From UBA4312 sp040266995 (GTDB lineage Bacteria; Bacillota_I; Bacilli_A; Erysipelotrichales; Erysipelotrichaceae): 64,000 bases of DNA. This document shows positions 51,099 through 58,856 of the stretch, piece by piece. The DNA lies in the NCBI GenBank assembly GCA_040266995.1, contig JAWRHV010000026.1, positions 1-64,000 of the forward strand, in the 5' to 3' direction. Numbering within the stretch: the first letter of the stretch is position 1; every line of letters starts with the position of its first letter. Made by a program: the position numbers and the translations under genes. The notes beneath the pieces are model-generated. The model did not search any database and was not told the DNA's origin. It worked only from the letters and a program-made list of their open reading frames with translations.

Positions 51099-51975
51099 TG
51101 TATCGAATATTGAAAAATTTGCCACCCATGATGGACCGGGGATCCGTACCACCGTCTTTTTGAAAGGATGTCCCCTGCACTGTCCATGGTGTGCCAATCC
51201 GGAAACCTGGACAGTGTCTCCCGTATTGATGCACAACAGCGGAAAATGTATCCATTGCCAAACATGTGCGAAGATATGTCCTTATCAGGCCATTTCCTTT
51301 GTGCCATCCTTTCACTGGGATCCGGCCCTATGCCATCACTGCGGGCAATGTGTGGATCACTGTCTGCAAAACGCATTGACTCTCAATGGACAGCCGATGG
51401 AGATACGAGATATCGTTCAGGAAGTATTGAAGGACAAGGATTATTACGATATGAGCCATGGAGGTGTCACCGTTTCCGGAGGCGAACCTTTTGTACAGTT
51501 TGAAGGATTCCTGCAGTTGATCCAGGCTTTTAAAAAGGAAAACCTGCATGTCGCTGTGGAAACAACAGGCAGCTATCCGCTTGAATTATTGAAACAGGCA
51601 GAGCCGTATATCGACTTGTTTTTGTTTGATATCAAACATACAGATGCAAAAAAACTGAAGGAAGTCACCGGGGGAAACTGGGAACAAATCATCATCAATT
51701 TATCATATCTGGATCCAAAGAAGGTCATATCCAGGACACCGGTCATCCCCACCTTTAATGATGATCCGGAAACATTAAGATCCATATTGGAGCTGGATGC
51801 CCGTTTAGGCATTCAACAAGCCAATTTCCTTCCGTATCATTCCATGGGGAAAACGAAATGGGAACAGCTGCATAAAACCTATCTCTATGACTTCCCTATG
51901 ATGGATCCAGCACAATTGACACCTTATATAGAATTAGGCAAACAATACCATGTAGAAGTGAAGATCGGAGGCTGA
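51091..51975 (+). CDS. Glycyl radical enzyme activase (radical SAM)
   Basis: 294 aa. The radical-SAM cluster motif is GCPLHCPWC (CX3CX2C, about residues 26-34), followed by a two-cluster ferredoxin insert (CIHCQTCAKICPY and CHHCGQCVDHC), the hallmark of activases for non-PFL glycyl radical enzymes. It uses S-adenosylmethionine to abstract hydrogen from Gly733 of the preceding gene's product. Its start overlaps that gene by eight bases. GGVTVSGGEPFVQ is the SAM-binding GGE motif. Confidence 0.95.
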   Translation: MINVSNIEKFATHDGPGIRTTVFLKGCPLHCPWCANPETWTVSPVLMHNSGKCIHCQTCAKICPYQAISFVPSFHWDPALCHHCGQCVDHCLQNALTLNGQPMEIRDIVQEVLKDKDYYDMSHGGVTVSGGEPFVQFEGFLQLIQAFKKENLHVAVETTGSYPLELLKQAEPYIDLFLFDIKHTDAKKLKEVTGGNWEQIIINLSYLDPKKVISRTPVIPTFNDDPETLRSILELDARLGIQQANFLPYHSMGKTKWEQLHKTYLYDFPMMDPAQLTPYIELGKQYHVEVKIGG

Positions 51976-51977
51976 AC

Positions 51978-52739
51978 ATGTTATCGAAAGAAAGAAGTAT
52001 CCGCATCATGGAACTGCTGCATCAACAGTCCTCGGTCACAATCAAGGACTTGATGCAGATGCTGCAGACATCTCGTTCCAGTGTTATGCGTGACCTGGAT
52101 GAATTGGAAAAACAAGGACTGATCATTCGTGAAAGAGGGGGTGCTTCCTTAAAGGACCTGGGAAAGACACTGACTTCTTATCATGAAATCGCGACAGTGG
52201 ATAAGGAATTTATCCACGCTGATGAAAAACGATGTATTTGTCAGAAAGCAGCACAGTCTATCCAGGACGGGGATTGTATTTATATTGATTCTGGTACAAC
52301 GGCCGCCTTTCTGCTGGAATTCATCCAGAACAAACAAGTAACCATTGTTACCCCGAATACATATTTTGTACAGAAACTGCCAAATGATTTCACCGGGGAT
52401 ATCTTTTTACTGGGCGGCCAATTCAAAAAAGCGTACGATACATCCTTTGGTCCCTTGACCATGGAAATGATCGCACGGTTTCATTTCGATAAAGCTTTTT
52501 TGACAGCCAATGGACTGAACACAAAAAATGGCGAAGTATACGTATTCGACATTTCCATCGGCGCTATGAAAAAAGCTGTAATGGAACGATGTTCTGACTG
52601 TTCCTTGTTAATGGATGCGTCCAAATTCAATCAACACGCTTTGTGTTGTTGGGCACACGCCGATGATTTTGTTCATGTATACATCGATCAGTGGACCCTG
52701 TCCACTGATTTACCTGATAATTTTACTGTATGTAAATAG
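51978..52739 (+). CDS. DeoR-family transcriptional regulator
   Basis: 253 aa. The N-terminal HTH (SVTIKDLMQMLQTSRSSVMR) and the family end of the wing (IIRERGGA) precede a sugar-phosphate isomerase-like effector domain (DCIYIDSGTTAAFLLE, VTPNTYFV). DeoR repressors usually respond to sugar phosphates, so the pathway substrate is probably phosphorylated. It lies two bases after the activase gene, in the operon that it most likely controls through the direct repeats at 48754 and 48784. Confidence 0.9.
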   Translation: MLSKERSIRIMELLHQQSSVTIKDLMQMLQTSRSSVMRDLDELEKQGLIIRERGGASLKDLGKTLTSYHEIATVDKEFIHADEKRCICQKAAQSIQDGDCIYIDSGTTAAFLLEFIQNKQVTIVTPNTYFVQKLPNDFTGDIFLLGGQFKKAYDTSFGPLTMEMIARFHFDKAFLTANGLNTKNGEVYVFDISIGAMKKAVMERCSDCSLLMDASKFNQHALCCWAHADDFVHVYIDQWTLSTDLPDNFTVCK

Positions 52740-52752
52740 GAGGAAAAGAAAA

Positions 52753-53502
52753 ATGAAGACAACAGATCCAAAGAAACATGCGCTTTTGGAAAGTATGAAA
52801 GGCGGCCTGATCGTATCCTGCCAGACGCAGCCGGATGATCCAATCTACACAGAGACCATGCATGTAAAGATGGCACAGGCAGCTAAATGGGCCGGTGCTG
52901 TCGGTTTACGTGCCAATGACCCAAAACAAATCAAAGAAATCAAAGAAGCTGTAGACCTGCCGGTGATCGGATTATGGAAAGTATGGCATGATGATACCGA
53001 TGTCTTTATCACTCCAACCATGAAAGAGGTTCGGGCTATCTGGGAAGCCGGTGCTGAAATCATTGCCTTAGATTGTACAGCTCAGATCACCCATGAAGGA
53101 ACAAAGGCCTGGGATCTGTTAAAACAAGCGAAAAAAGAAATTCCGGAAGCTATTTTCTTTGCGGATGTATCCAATATTGAAGAAGCCAAACATGCTATTG
53201 AAAACGGGGCGGATATCGTGGCACCGACACTCTATGGGTATACCAAAGAGACCGCACATATCGAAGGCGCCGATTATCGTATGTTTGCCCAGATGTGCCG
53301 AGAATGTGGTAAGGATGCCTATGTTATGATGGAAGGCCATTTGTATACACCGGAAGATGCCATGAAATGTATCTTCTTAGGTGCTCATGCAGTGGTTGTC
53401 GGCAGTGCCATTACGCGGCCGCATCTGACAGCCAAGCGCTTCGTGGATCTATTAAGTGGTTACCAGGACAACTGGCGAGATGCAGAAAAAGCCAAACACT
53501 AA
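52753..53502 (+). CDS. NanE-like N-acylmannosamine-6-phosphate 2-epimerase
   Basis: 249 aa from ATG 52753, nine bases after AGGAGG. The TIM-barrel start GGLIVSCQTQPDDPIY, the catalytic-lysine strand VIGLWKVWHDD and the catalytic-glutamate segment VMMEGHLYTPEDA match NanE, which epimerises ManNAc-6-phosphate to GlcNAc-6-phosphate. No sialate lyase or ManNAc kinase is nearby, and the loop after the lysine (WHDDTDVFITPT) departs from the usual sequence. A variant epimerase serving the glycyl radical enzyme pathway is therefore likely. Last gene of the operon. Confidence 0.82.
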   Translation: MKTTDPKKHALLESMKGGLIVSCQTQPDDPIYTETMHVKMAQAAKWAGAVGLRANDPKQIKEIKEAVDLPVIGLWKVWHDDTDVFITPTMKEVRAIWEAGAEIIALDCTAQITHEGTKAWDLLKQAKKEIPEAIFFADVSNIEEAKHAIENGADIVAPTLYGYTKETAHIEGADYRMFAQMCRECGKDAYVMMEGHLYTPEDAMKCIFLGAHAVVVGSAITRPHLTAKRFVDLLSGYQDNWRDAEKAKH

Positions 53503-53528
53503 GCTTCCTTGATGGAAGCTTTTTTATT
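53501..53528 (+). terminator. Terminator of the glycyl radical operon
   Basis: AAGCTTCC (53501-53508) and GGAAGCTT (53514-53521), followed by TTTTTATT; it overlaps the nanE stop. Confidence 0.88.
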
Positions 53529-53590
53529 GACAAACCATGTATTTTTGATAATAATTGGATTACTATGTAAATAGAAAGAGATGTACCTAT

Positions 53591-54883
53591 ATGACAAAAG
53601 AAGAATTAAATGCTTTGTCTGTCAGTGAATTACGACAGCTGGCTAAAGACAAAGAACTGAAAGGGTTCTCCACTCTGCGAAAACCTGAACTGATCCAATT
53701 GCTCGCATCCCAATTCTCCGCATCTGAAACAAAAGAAATCCCTGAAAAAGAACCACAAAAACAAGAAAATCTCGCAACCGGTATCCTGGAGGTACTGAAT
53801 GATGGGTATGGCTTTTTACGTGGGGAGAATTATTTATCCGGTCCTAACGATGTATACGTGTCTCCATATCAAATAACACATTTTAAGTTAAAGACCGGGG
53901 ATGTTTTAACCGGATTATATGGGAAAAGAAATCCATCCGACCGGTATGGTGCTCTTTTGCGTGTCCATAATATTAACGGGTGCACGATCGAACAAACCAT
54001 TCGGCGCCCCAACTTTGAAAAGCTGACACCTGTTTTCCCAGATGAGAGAATTCACTTAAATACTGTTAATAAATTATCCATGCGTATGGTCGATCTGCTG
54101 TCTCCGATCGGCAAAGGACAACGTGGCATGATCGTATCCCCGCCTAAAGCCGGTAAAACCACTTTATTAAAGGATGTGGCCTTATCGGTACAAAGGACCA
54201 ATCCGGAGATCCATATCATCATTCTTCTCATTGATGAGCGACCGGAAGAAGTTACCGATATGAAGGAAACCGTGCGTGGCAGAAATGTGGAAGTCATTCA
54301 TTCCACCTTTGATGAGCTGCCGGAGCATCATATCCGGGTCAGTGAAATGGCCATCGAACGAGCTAAGCGTCTGGTAGAGCATGGAAAGGATGTCATGATC
54401 CTGTTAGATAGCATAACTCGTTTAGCCAGAGCCTACAACCTGACTTGTGCACCAAGCGGTAAAACGCTCTCTGGAGGTCTGGATCCGGCTTCCTTACATA
54501 TGCCGAAGAAGTTCTTCGGGGCAGCCAGAAATATCCGGGAAGGTGGCAGCCTGACCATTCTGGCTACTGCTTTGATCAATACTGGCAGCAAGATGGATGA
54601 CGTTATTTATGAAGAGTTCAAAGGCACCGGCAATATGGAGCTCGTACTCAGCCGGAAGCTGCAGGAGCGCCGTGTCTTCCCGGCCATTGATATCGCCAAA
54701 TCCGGGACAAGAAGAGACGACCTTCTTTTATCCAACGATGAAGCCAAAGCCGTCGATATTATACGAAAGGCTTTAAACAGCCAGCGGAATGAAGAAAGCA
54801 CCGATAATCTCATTGCGTTATTTGATAAAACCGCCAACAACGGAGATTTGATCCAGCGGATCCTTTATCAGAATACTATATAG
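53591..54883 (+). CDS. rho: Transcription termination factor Rho
   Basis: 430 aa from ATG 53591. An N-terminal Rho_N/SAP-like helix pair (SVSELRQLAKDKELKGFSTL), the cold-shock RNA-binding domain with YGFLRGENYLSGPNDVYV, Walker A SPPKAGKTTLL, Walker B MILLDSITRLARAYN and the R-loop/Q-loop region GGSLTILATALINTGSKMD are all present. Rho is an RNA-driven helicase ending untranslated transcripts. The ribosome site (GAGATGTACC) is weak, and a TTGACA box (53527-53532) lies beside the preceding terminator. An upstream in-frame ATG adds 12 residues but no ribosome site. Confidence 0.96.
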   Translation: MTKEELNALSVSELRQLAKDKELKGFSTLRKPELIQLLASQFSASETKEIPEKEPQKQENLATGILEVLNDGYGFLRGENYLSGPNDVYVSPYQITHFKLKTGDVLTGLYGKRNPSDRYGALLRVHNINGCTIEQTIRRPNFEKLTPVFPDERIHLNTVNKLSMRMVDLLSPIGKGQRGMIVSPPKAGKTTLLKDVALSVQRTNPEIHIIILLIDERPEEVTDMKETVRGRNVEVIHSTFDELPEHHIRVSEMAIERAKRLVEHGKDVMILLDSITRLARAYNLTCAPSGKTLSGGLDPASLHMPKKFFGAARNIREGGSLTILATALINTGSKMDDVIYEEFKGTGNMELVLSRKLQERRVFPAIDIAKSGTRRDDLLLSNDEAKAVDIIRKALNSQRNEESTDNLIALFDKTANNGDLIQRILYQNTI

Positions 54884-54911
54884 GCCAGCTCTTATGAACT
54901 GGCCTTTTTTT
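54882..54911 (+). terminator. Terminator of rho
   Basis: AGGCCAG (54882-54888) and CTGGCCT (54899-54905), followed by a T run. The run overlaps the 3' end of the convergent kinase gene. Confidence 0.85.
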
Positions 54912-55740
54912 CTTGTAACATTTTTATTAAATTCGGGATCGTCTTTTCAAAATCCACGCCATACCATGGTTTTTTTGGATTTTTCAGGGTGGTTTCAATG
55001 GTCAATGCAGTATAATCCGCCGCAACTTGAAAAGCATCCTGTAAGGGCAAGCCTTGTACCAATCCCCCGACGGAAACACTCGAAAATATATCCCCGGTTC
55101 CATGATAGGTCGCATCCACACGGTTGTTTTGATAATGGAATGTTTTTCCGGTTTCCGTATTATATCCATAAACACCGGTCTTGCCTTCCTGCAAAGAGAC
55201 ACCCGTCAATACCACGATCCTGGCACCGAGCTTTGCCAACCCATGCAGCAATTCCAGAATATACGCTTCATCATACACTTCTTTATACTCCATCCCCGTC
55301 ATAAAACAAGCTTCTGTCAGATTGGGTACGATGATATCGGCCCAGCCACATAAGTCCGCATTGTAACGAACGTAGGTCTCATCAAAAGCCGGATAAAGCT
55401 TTCCGTGATCAGCCATTACCGGATCAATAAAGATCTGTGTATCCTCTTCTTTAAACATATTAAAAATCTGTTTGACGATCTCCATCTGCTCACTGCTGCC
55501 CAGATAACCTGTATATATGGCATCAAAGGTAACCCCTTCCGATTTCCAATGCTCCGCGATCGGAAGCAGCTGATCGGTCATATCCTTACATGTGAAGTTT
55601 TTAAACATCGTATGGGTAGACAACACCGCTGTCGGAAGGATCACGGTTTCTACCCCCATGGCAGAAATCACAGGTAAGGCAATCGTTAAAGAACATTTTC
55701 CCAGGCAGGAAATGTCCTGAATCGTTAAAATTCGCTTCAT
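54892..55740 (-). CDS. Pyridoxal/pyridoxamine kinase family protein
   Basis: 282 aa from ATG 55738-55740 (GCAGAGGTG upstream). The start RILTIQDISCLGKCSLTIAL and the ribokinase-fold motifs VDATYHGTGDIFSSV (catalytic Asp, anion hole) and FIDPVMADHGKLY match PdxY/PdxK-type kinases, which phosphorylate vitamin B6 vitamers with ATP. It is convergent with rho, whose terminator overlaps its 3' end. A hairpin-forming dyad AAACTGG/CCAGTTT (55769-55775, 55790-55796) sits just upstream of the TATAAT region and may be regulatory. Confidence 0.88.
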   Translation of the reverse strand: MKRILTIQDISCLGKCSLTIALPVISAMGVETVILPTAVLSTHTMFKNFTCKDMTDQLLPIAEHWKSEGVTFDAIYTGYLGSSEQMEIVKQIFNMFKEEDTQIFIDPVMADHGKLYPAFDETYVRYNADLCGWADIIVPNLTEACFMTGMEYKEVYDEAYILELLHGLAKLGARIVVLTGVSLQEGKTGVYGYNTETGKTFHYQNNRVDATYHGTGDIFSSVSVGGLVQGLPLQDAFQVAADYTALTIETTLKNPKKPWYGVDFEKTIPNLIKMLQEKKASS

Positions 55741-55899
55741 AATAACACCTCTGCTTTTATTATAATAAAAACTGGGCATATAAAAATATCCAGTTTCATT
55801 CTTTTTTATCATGCCAGTTTATTAAATGCTTATACAAAAGATTATAACTTTTCATAGTACAAAGTTCTTTTAAATGTTATATATAATACAGAACATTCC

Positions 55900-56436
55900 A
55901 TAATAAAGACCAACTTTTCCATTGGACTTGTCTATGAAAAAATACCTGTTATGATGAGATTGTAAAAATCCAATAAAGCTCTGAACACACATGGCCGACA
56001 AGTGATATAGAAGGAAAAGGCTTCTGCACATGAAGGCCATAAGGAAGAAAAGAAACAAGAGTATGTTTGAAATCAATGCAGGAAAAACACAGAATAATAA
56101 AGATGTAGTTTTCAGAAAGCAAAGAAAGTAAACAGAAATTGGGGAGTGTGAAATAAGACAAAAGGAAAACACTCGAAAAAAATCAGAGGATCAAAAAAGT
56201 AAAGTGATGAACTTGAAAAGCCGGAAGATGAAGAAGTAAAGTAGAAATACTCGAAGAAAAGTCAAAGGCAAAAAAAGTAAAGGGAAAGCTTGAAAGATCG
56301 GATGAGAAAGAAGTAAAGTAAAATCTGAATGTCATAAAGTGCATGAATAAAAATAAAATAAAACGATAAAGAAAGATGCACTGGACAGAGCAAATTGGAT
56401 CAAACAGGGGCTGACGAAAGTCGGCTCCTTTCTTGT
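55900..56436 (+). ncRNA. Candidate structured non-coding RNA (purine-rich, unclassified)
   Basis: This stretch holds no credible gene: every frame on the plus strand is closed repeatedly. A hand count of 56041-56400 gives about 75 percent purines on the plus strand. Perfect complementary arms nest well: ATCCAAT (55968-55974) with ATTGGAT (56394-56400) closes most of the region; inside are ATGGCC/GGCCAT (55991-55996, 56035-56040) enclosing AGAAG/CTTCT (56009-56013, 56021-56025), GAGTGT/ACACTC (56144-56149, 56169-56174), AGTA-GAAA-TACT (56240-56251) and AGTGCAT/ATGCACT (56338-56344, 56376-56382). It ends in a GAAA-capped 9-bp terminator stem (56407-56428) followed by TTTCTT. A TATAAT at 55882-55887 could start it, without a good -35 box. 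I do not recognise a known class; tmRNA, RNase P and SRP signatures are absent. Confidence 0.5.
56126..56330 (+). repeat. Imperfect 70-76-nt repeat units within the candidate RNA
   Basis: Blocks beginning AAAGAAAGTAAA (about 56121), AAAAAAGTAAAG (about 56193) and AAAAAAAGTAAAG (about 56270) recur at 72-77-base spacing. The first two units each contain ACTCGAA followed by an A-rich run; the last two each contain CTTGAAA and GAAGTAAAGT. The units are diverged and not tandem copies of a coding repeat. Confidence 0.45.
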
Positions 56437-56481
56437 ATTCGTGTCTTTTTTCTCTATAATAAAAACATAAGGAGTTATTTT

Positions 56482-57129
56482 ATGCATTATAAAAAATTCA
56501 TTTCCATTTTACTGACCTTGTGTTTATGTCTGCAGCCTGTATCTGTCTATGCAAACAACGAGACAGAAGACAGCCGTTATACAGCCACTGTTCCGGATAA
56601 ACAAGGATATTATCCGTTGTTTCTGGATACAGTCCGTTTAATGATCAAAAGCTATTATACGGTCGATACAGCAACAAAATATAAAAACGCAGAACAAACC
56701 AATCTTTATGTAGAATGTGTTCCCAAAGTAAAAAAGGAAGCTTTTCAGGTTCATTATTCTTTATATAACCTGGAAGATACCTCCTTTGAAGAGCAGATCG
56801 AGATGGATCAAAAACGGGCAAAGAAGCTGGAAAAGGTTTTTGATGAAGACTTCCTGGATACCTATACCGTGACGATAGATTCGCAGCCGGAAATCGAAAC
56901 GATCCAGGTGAATTCTAAGACCTTCACCTGCTTTACCACCACCTACAAAGCCGATTCCAAGGAGATCTATCAGTCTGTCTACTATCAAAAAACATCGTGT
57001 TATCTCAATCTGGATACCTACAGTCTGGAAATCAATATCACCTATACAGGCGATCAAAAACATCTGCCGGATACAAAAGATCTTATTGCGGTTCTTGGTG
57101 GTGTCCGTATTGCGCAGTCAGCCTCTTAG
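56482..57129 (+). CDS. Secreted protein of unknown function
   Basis: 215 aa from ATG 56482 (AAGGAGTT upstream, TATAAT at 56455-56460). The signal peptide MHYKKFISILLTLCLCLQPVSVYA ends at a standard signal peptidase I site (VYA-NN). The mature part is a beta-rich, acidic domain with scattered Tyr and Thr and no family I recognise; a central DQKRAKKLEKVFDED stretch is helical. It lies just after the candidate RNA's terminator and its end overlaps the convergent membrane protein gene by 47 bases. Confidence 0.65.
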   Translation: MHYKKFISILLTLCLCLQPVSVYANNETEDSRYTATVPDKQGYYPLFLDTVRLMIKSYYTVDTATKYKNAEQTNLYVECVPKVKKEAFQVHYSLYNLEDTSFEEQIEMDQKRAKKLEKVFDEDFLDTYTVTIDSQPEIETIQVNSKTFTCFTTTYKADSKEIYQSVYYQKTSCYLNLDTYSLEINITYTGDQKHLPDTKDLIAVLGGVRIAQSAS

Positions 57130-57976
57130 TCTTACGGTATCCCCGCAGGATCATATGGAACGAGATATAGAGCAGATAAATATTGATGATCGTACCTGTT
57201 GTACCATTGATCCAACGCATGGTGGCATTGTCTATATGCAGAATTTTGATCAATATGATCTGAAAGTTGTATATAGCCAGTAAAGCGGCCGCCATGTTGA
57301 TATTTTTGGATGCCGTCAAGATAGGGCTCTCCATCTTCCGGTAGTGAATGATATTATACAAAGCCAAATTGAAAATATAGATGGTAAATACAGCCGATGA
57401 AATGATCGACAGCTTTGTATATCCGAACAACGGATTGGTCACAACCATATGCCCTGTCATCAATGAAATCGCAATATTCAAAAAGAAAAGAAACAAGCCT
57501 GTTACACAATAGGCTTTTAATTCGATTTTTCGGTTCCGGACATAGGAAGGCTGCCGCACTGCCTTACGATAGCTATATACCAGATATGCCCGTATAAAGC
57601 TTAATAGAATGTAATAGACGGAAACCGAGGCATGCCATAAGGAATGCTGCGTTATGCCCATAAATAAGTTGAGCAGACCGTAAATCGAATGGATAACGAC
57701 CTCAACCGATAAAATGAGTATATTCCGAAAGGCCGGATCGGATAAGATCCGGTGTCCAAACGGATCCTGATCGATCTTATGCAGCACCGGCAGATCCAGA
57801 GCCGTATCGTACACTTCCGAAGCCCGTATCACACAAAGTCCCATGGAAAAAAGAACATACGCATACAGAATCAGATACATCCACTGCCATGGAATCCGAA
57901 AGATGGAAACGATCACCATCAGGATCAGTGAGCCACATAGATTGATGATTGTTCCTTTCATTGATTCGGTATTCAT
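57083..57976 (-). CDS. Multi-pass membrane protein of unknown function
   Basis: 297 aa with about seven or eight membrane helices (for example NLCGSLILMVIVSIF, YLILYAYVLFSMGL, LILSVEVVIHSIYGLL). No transporter or enzyme motif is evident. The start overlaps the stop of the upstream HAD gene by four bases (ATGA), so the two are translationally coupled. Its 3' end overlaps that of the convergent secreted-protein gene by 47 bases. Confidence 0.65.
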   Translation of the reverse strand: MNTESMKGTIINLCGSLILMVIVSIFRIPWQWMYLILYAYVLFSMGLCVIRASEVYDTALDLPVLHKIDQDPFGHRILSDPAFRNILILSVEVVIHSIYGLLNLFMGITQHSLWHASVSVYYILLSFIRAYLVYSYRKAVRQPSYVRNRKIELKAYCVTGLFLFFLNIAISLMTGHMVVTNPLFGYTKLSIISSAVFTIYIFNLALYNIIHYRKMESPILTASKNINMAAALLAIYNFQIILIKILHIDNATMRWINGTTGTIINIYLLYISFHMILRGYRKTKRLTAQYGHHQEPQ

Positions 57977-58779
57977 ACGTTCTTACAATCCTTCCCCGCA
58001 TCCAATGCTTCCAGGTATACTGCAACCCCATCCTCTTCAATAGATGGGCAGATATCTTGTGCGCACTCTTTCAATGCGTCCACCGCATTCCCCATCGCAA
58101 TCGGATGTCCGACTACTTTCGCAACCGGAATATCGTTTTCCGCATCTCCAAAGCTATAGCTGTTTTTCACCGGAATATCCAGAAGTTCCATCGTTTTTAA
58201 CACACCATCCGCCTTGGTAATTCCGCGGTTAAAGAATTCAATATGATGCGTCGAGGCATGAAGCTCATAAAGAAAGCGATCTTTGTACTCCAGAATATAA
58301 GGAATCCATTGTTGGGAAGGCAGCCAAACCTCCATCTTGATCGTTTGTTTCATTCTTTCTTCCAGATCATATTCGTGAATAATGCTTCTTGAAGGAATGC
58401 CGCTATCGGCAAAATACTGGATCAGTTTTTTATTCTCCCTGGCAATTGCGGAATTTCTTTCTCCTTGTAAATCACATTCCAGATTCTTTTCTTTCAGATG
58501 TTGATATAACGACCTTACATCTTCTTCGGGAATATAATGACAGTACAGCACCTGGTCATGATACAACAAAAAAGAACCATTGGCACATACATACCCGTCA
58601 AATCCCATCGATCGAATCTCCTGGGGGATAAATCCATAGGTACGTCCGGTGGCAATGAAACATAAATACCCCTTGTCCTGCGCCGATCGAACGGCTCTTT
58701 TTACGCGGTCTGTCACATAACCGATCTGTGAAGAGAACAAGGTGCCGTCTATATCAAAAAAGATGATCTTCTTTTTCAT
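57973..58779 (-). CDS. Cof-type HAD hydrolase
   Basis: 268 aa. Motif I is FFDIDGTLFSS (Asp9, Asp11), motif II FIATGRT, motif III near FFNRGITKADGVL (Lys) and motif IV YSFGDAENDIPV, typical of the Cof/YidA group that dephosphorylates sugar phosphates, FMN or similar. It is coupled to the membrane protein gene downstream. Confidence 0.85.
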   Translation of the reverse strand: MKKKIIFFDIDGTLFSSQIGYVTDRVKRAVRSAQDKGYLCFIATGRTYGFIPQEIRSMGFDGYVCANGSFLLYHDQVLYCHYIPEEDVRSLYQHLKEKNLECDLQGERNSAIARENKKLIQYFADSGIPSRSIIHEYDLEERMKQTIKMEVWLPSQQWIPYILEYKDRFLYELHASTHHIEFFNRGITKADGVLKTMELLDIPVKNSYSFGDAENDIPVAKVVGHPIAMGNAVDALKECAQDICPSIEEDGVAVYLEALDAGKDCKNV

Positions 58780-58828
58780 ACTTACCTCGCATTATCTATT
58801 TCATTCTACCTTGTTTCTTACAGAAAGA

Positions 58829-58853
58829 AAACCACAGATTGCTCCGTGGTTTT
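58829..58853 (-). terminator. Terminator of the surface-protein operon
   Basis: AACCAC and GTGGTT arms around a partly paired centre, followed on the minus strand by TTCTTTCTG; a modest T run. Confidence 0.6.
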
Positions 58854-58856
58854 TGT

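Noticed and set aside
32714..53543. A shared 16-mer, GACAAACCATGTATTT, near 32.7 kb and 53.5 kb
   Set aside because: One copy is inside a short coding frame and the other beside rho; flanks do not match, and one such match is expected by chance in a 64-kb AT-rich sequence.
55870..56172. Minus-strand frames of 70-100 aa in the purine-rich intergenic region
   Set aside because: They are pyrimidine-rich composition artefacts (strings of Phe, Leu, Ser) without ribosome sites, family resemblance or a sensible start context.
55900..56436. tmRNA, RNase P RNA, SRP RNA or 6S RNA as identity of the candidate RNA
   Set aside because: No tRNA-like acceptor end, no resume codon frame, no RNase P or SRP core motifs and no long central bubble flanked by paired arms were found.
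56395..56481. Start of the secreted protein gene upstream of 56482
   Set aside because: The longer frame runs through the terminator hairpin and lacks a ribosome site; ATG 56482 has AAGGAG and opens a classic signal peptide.
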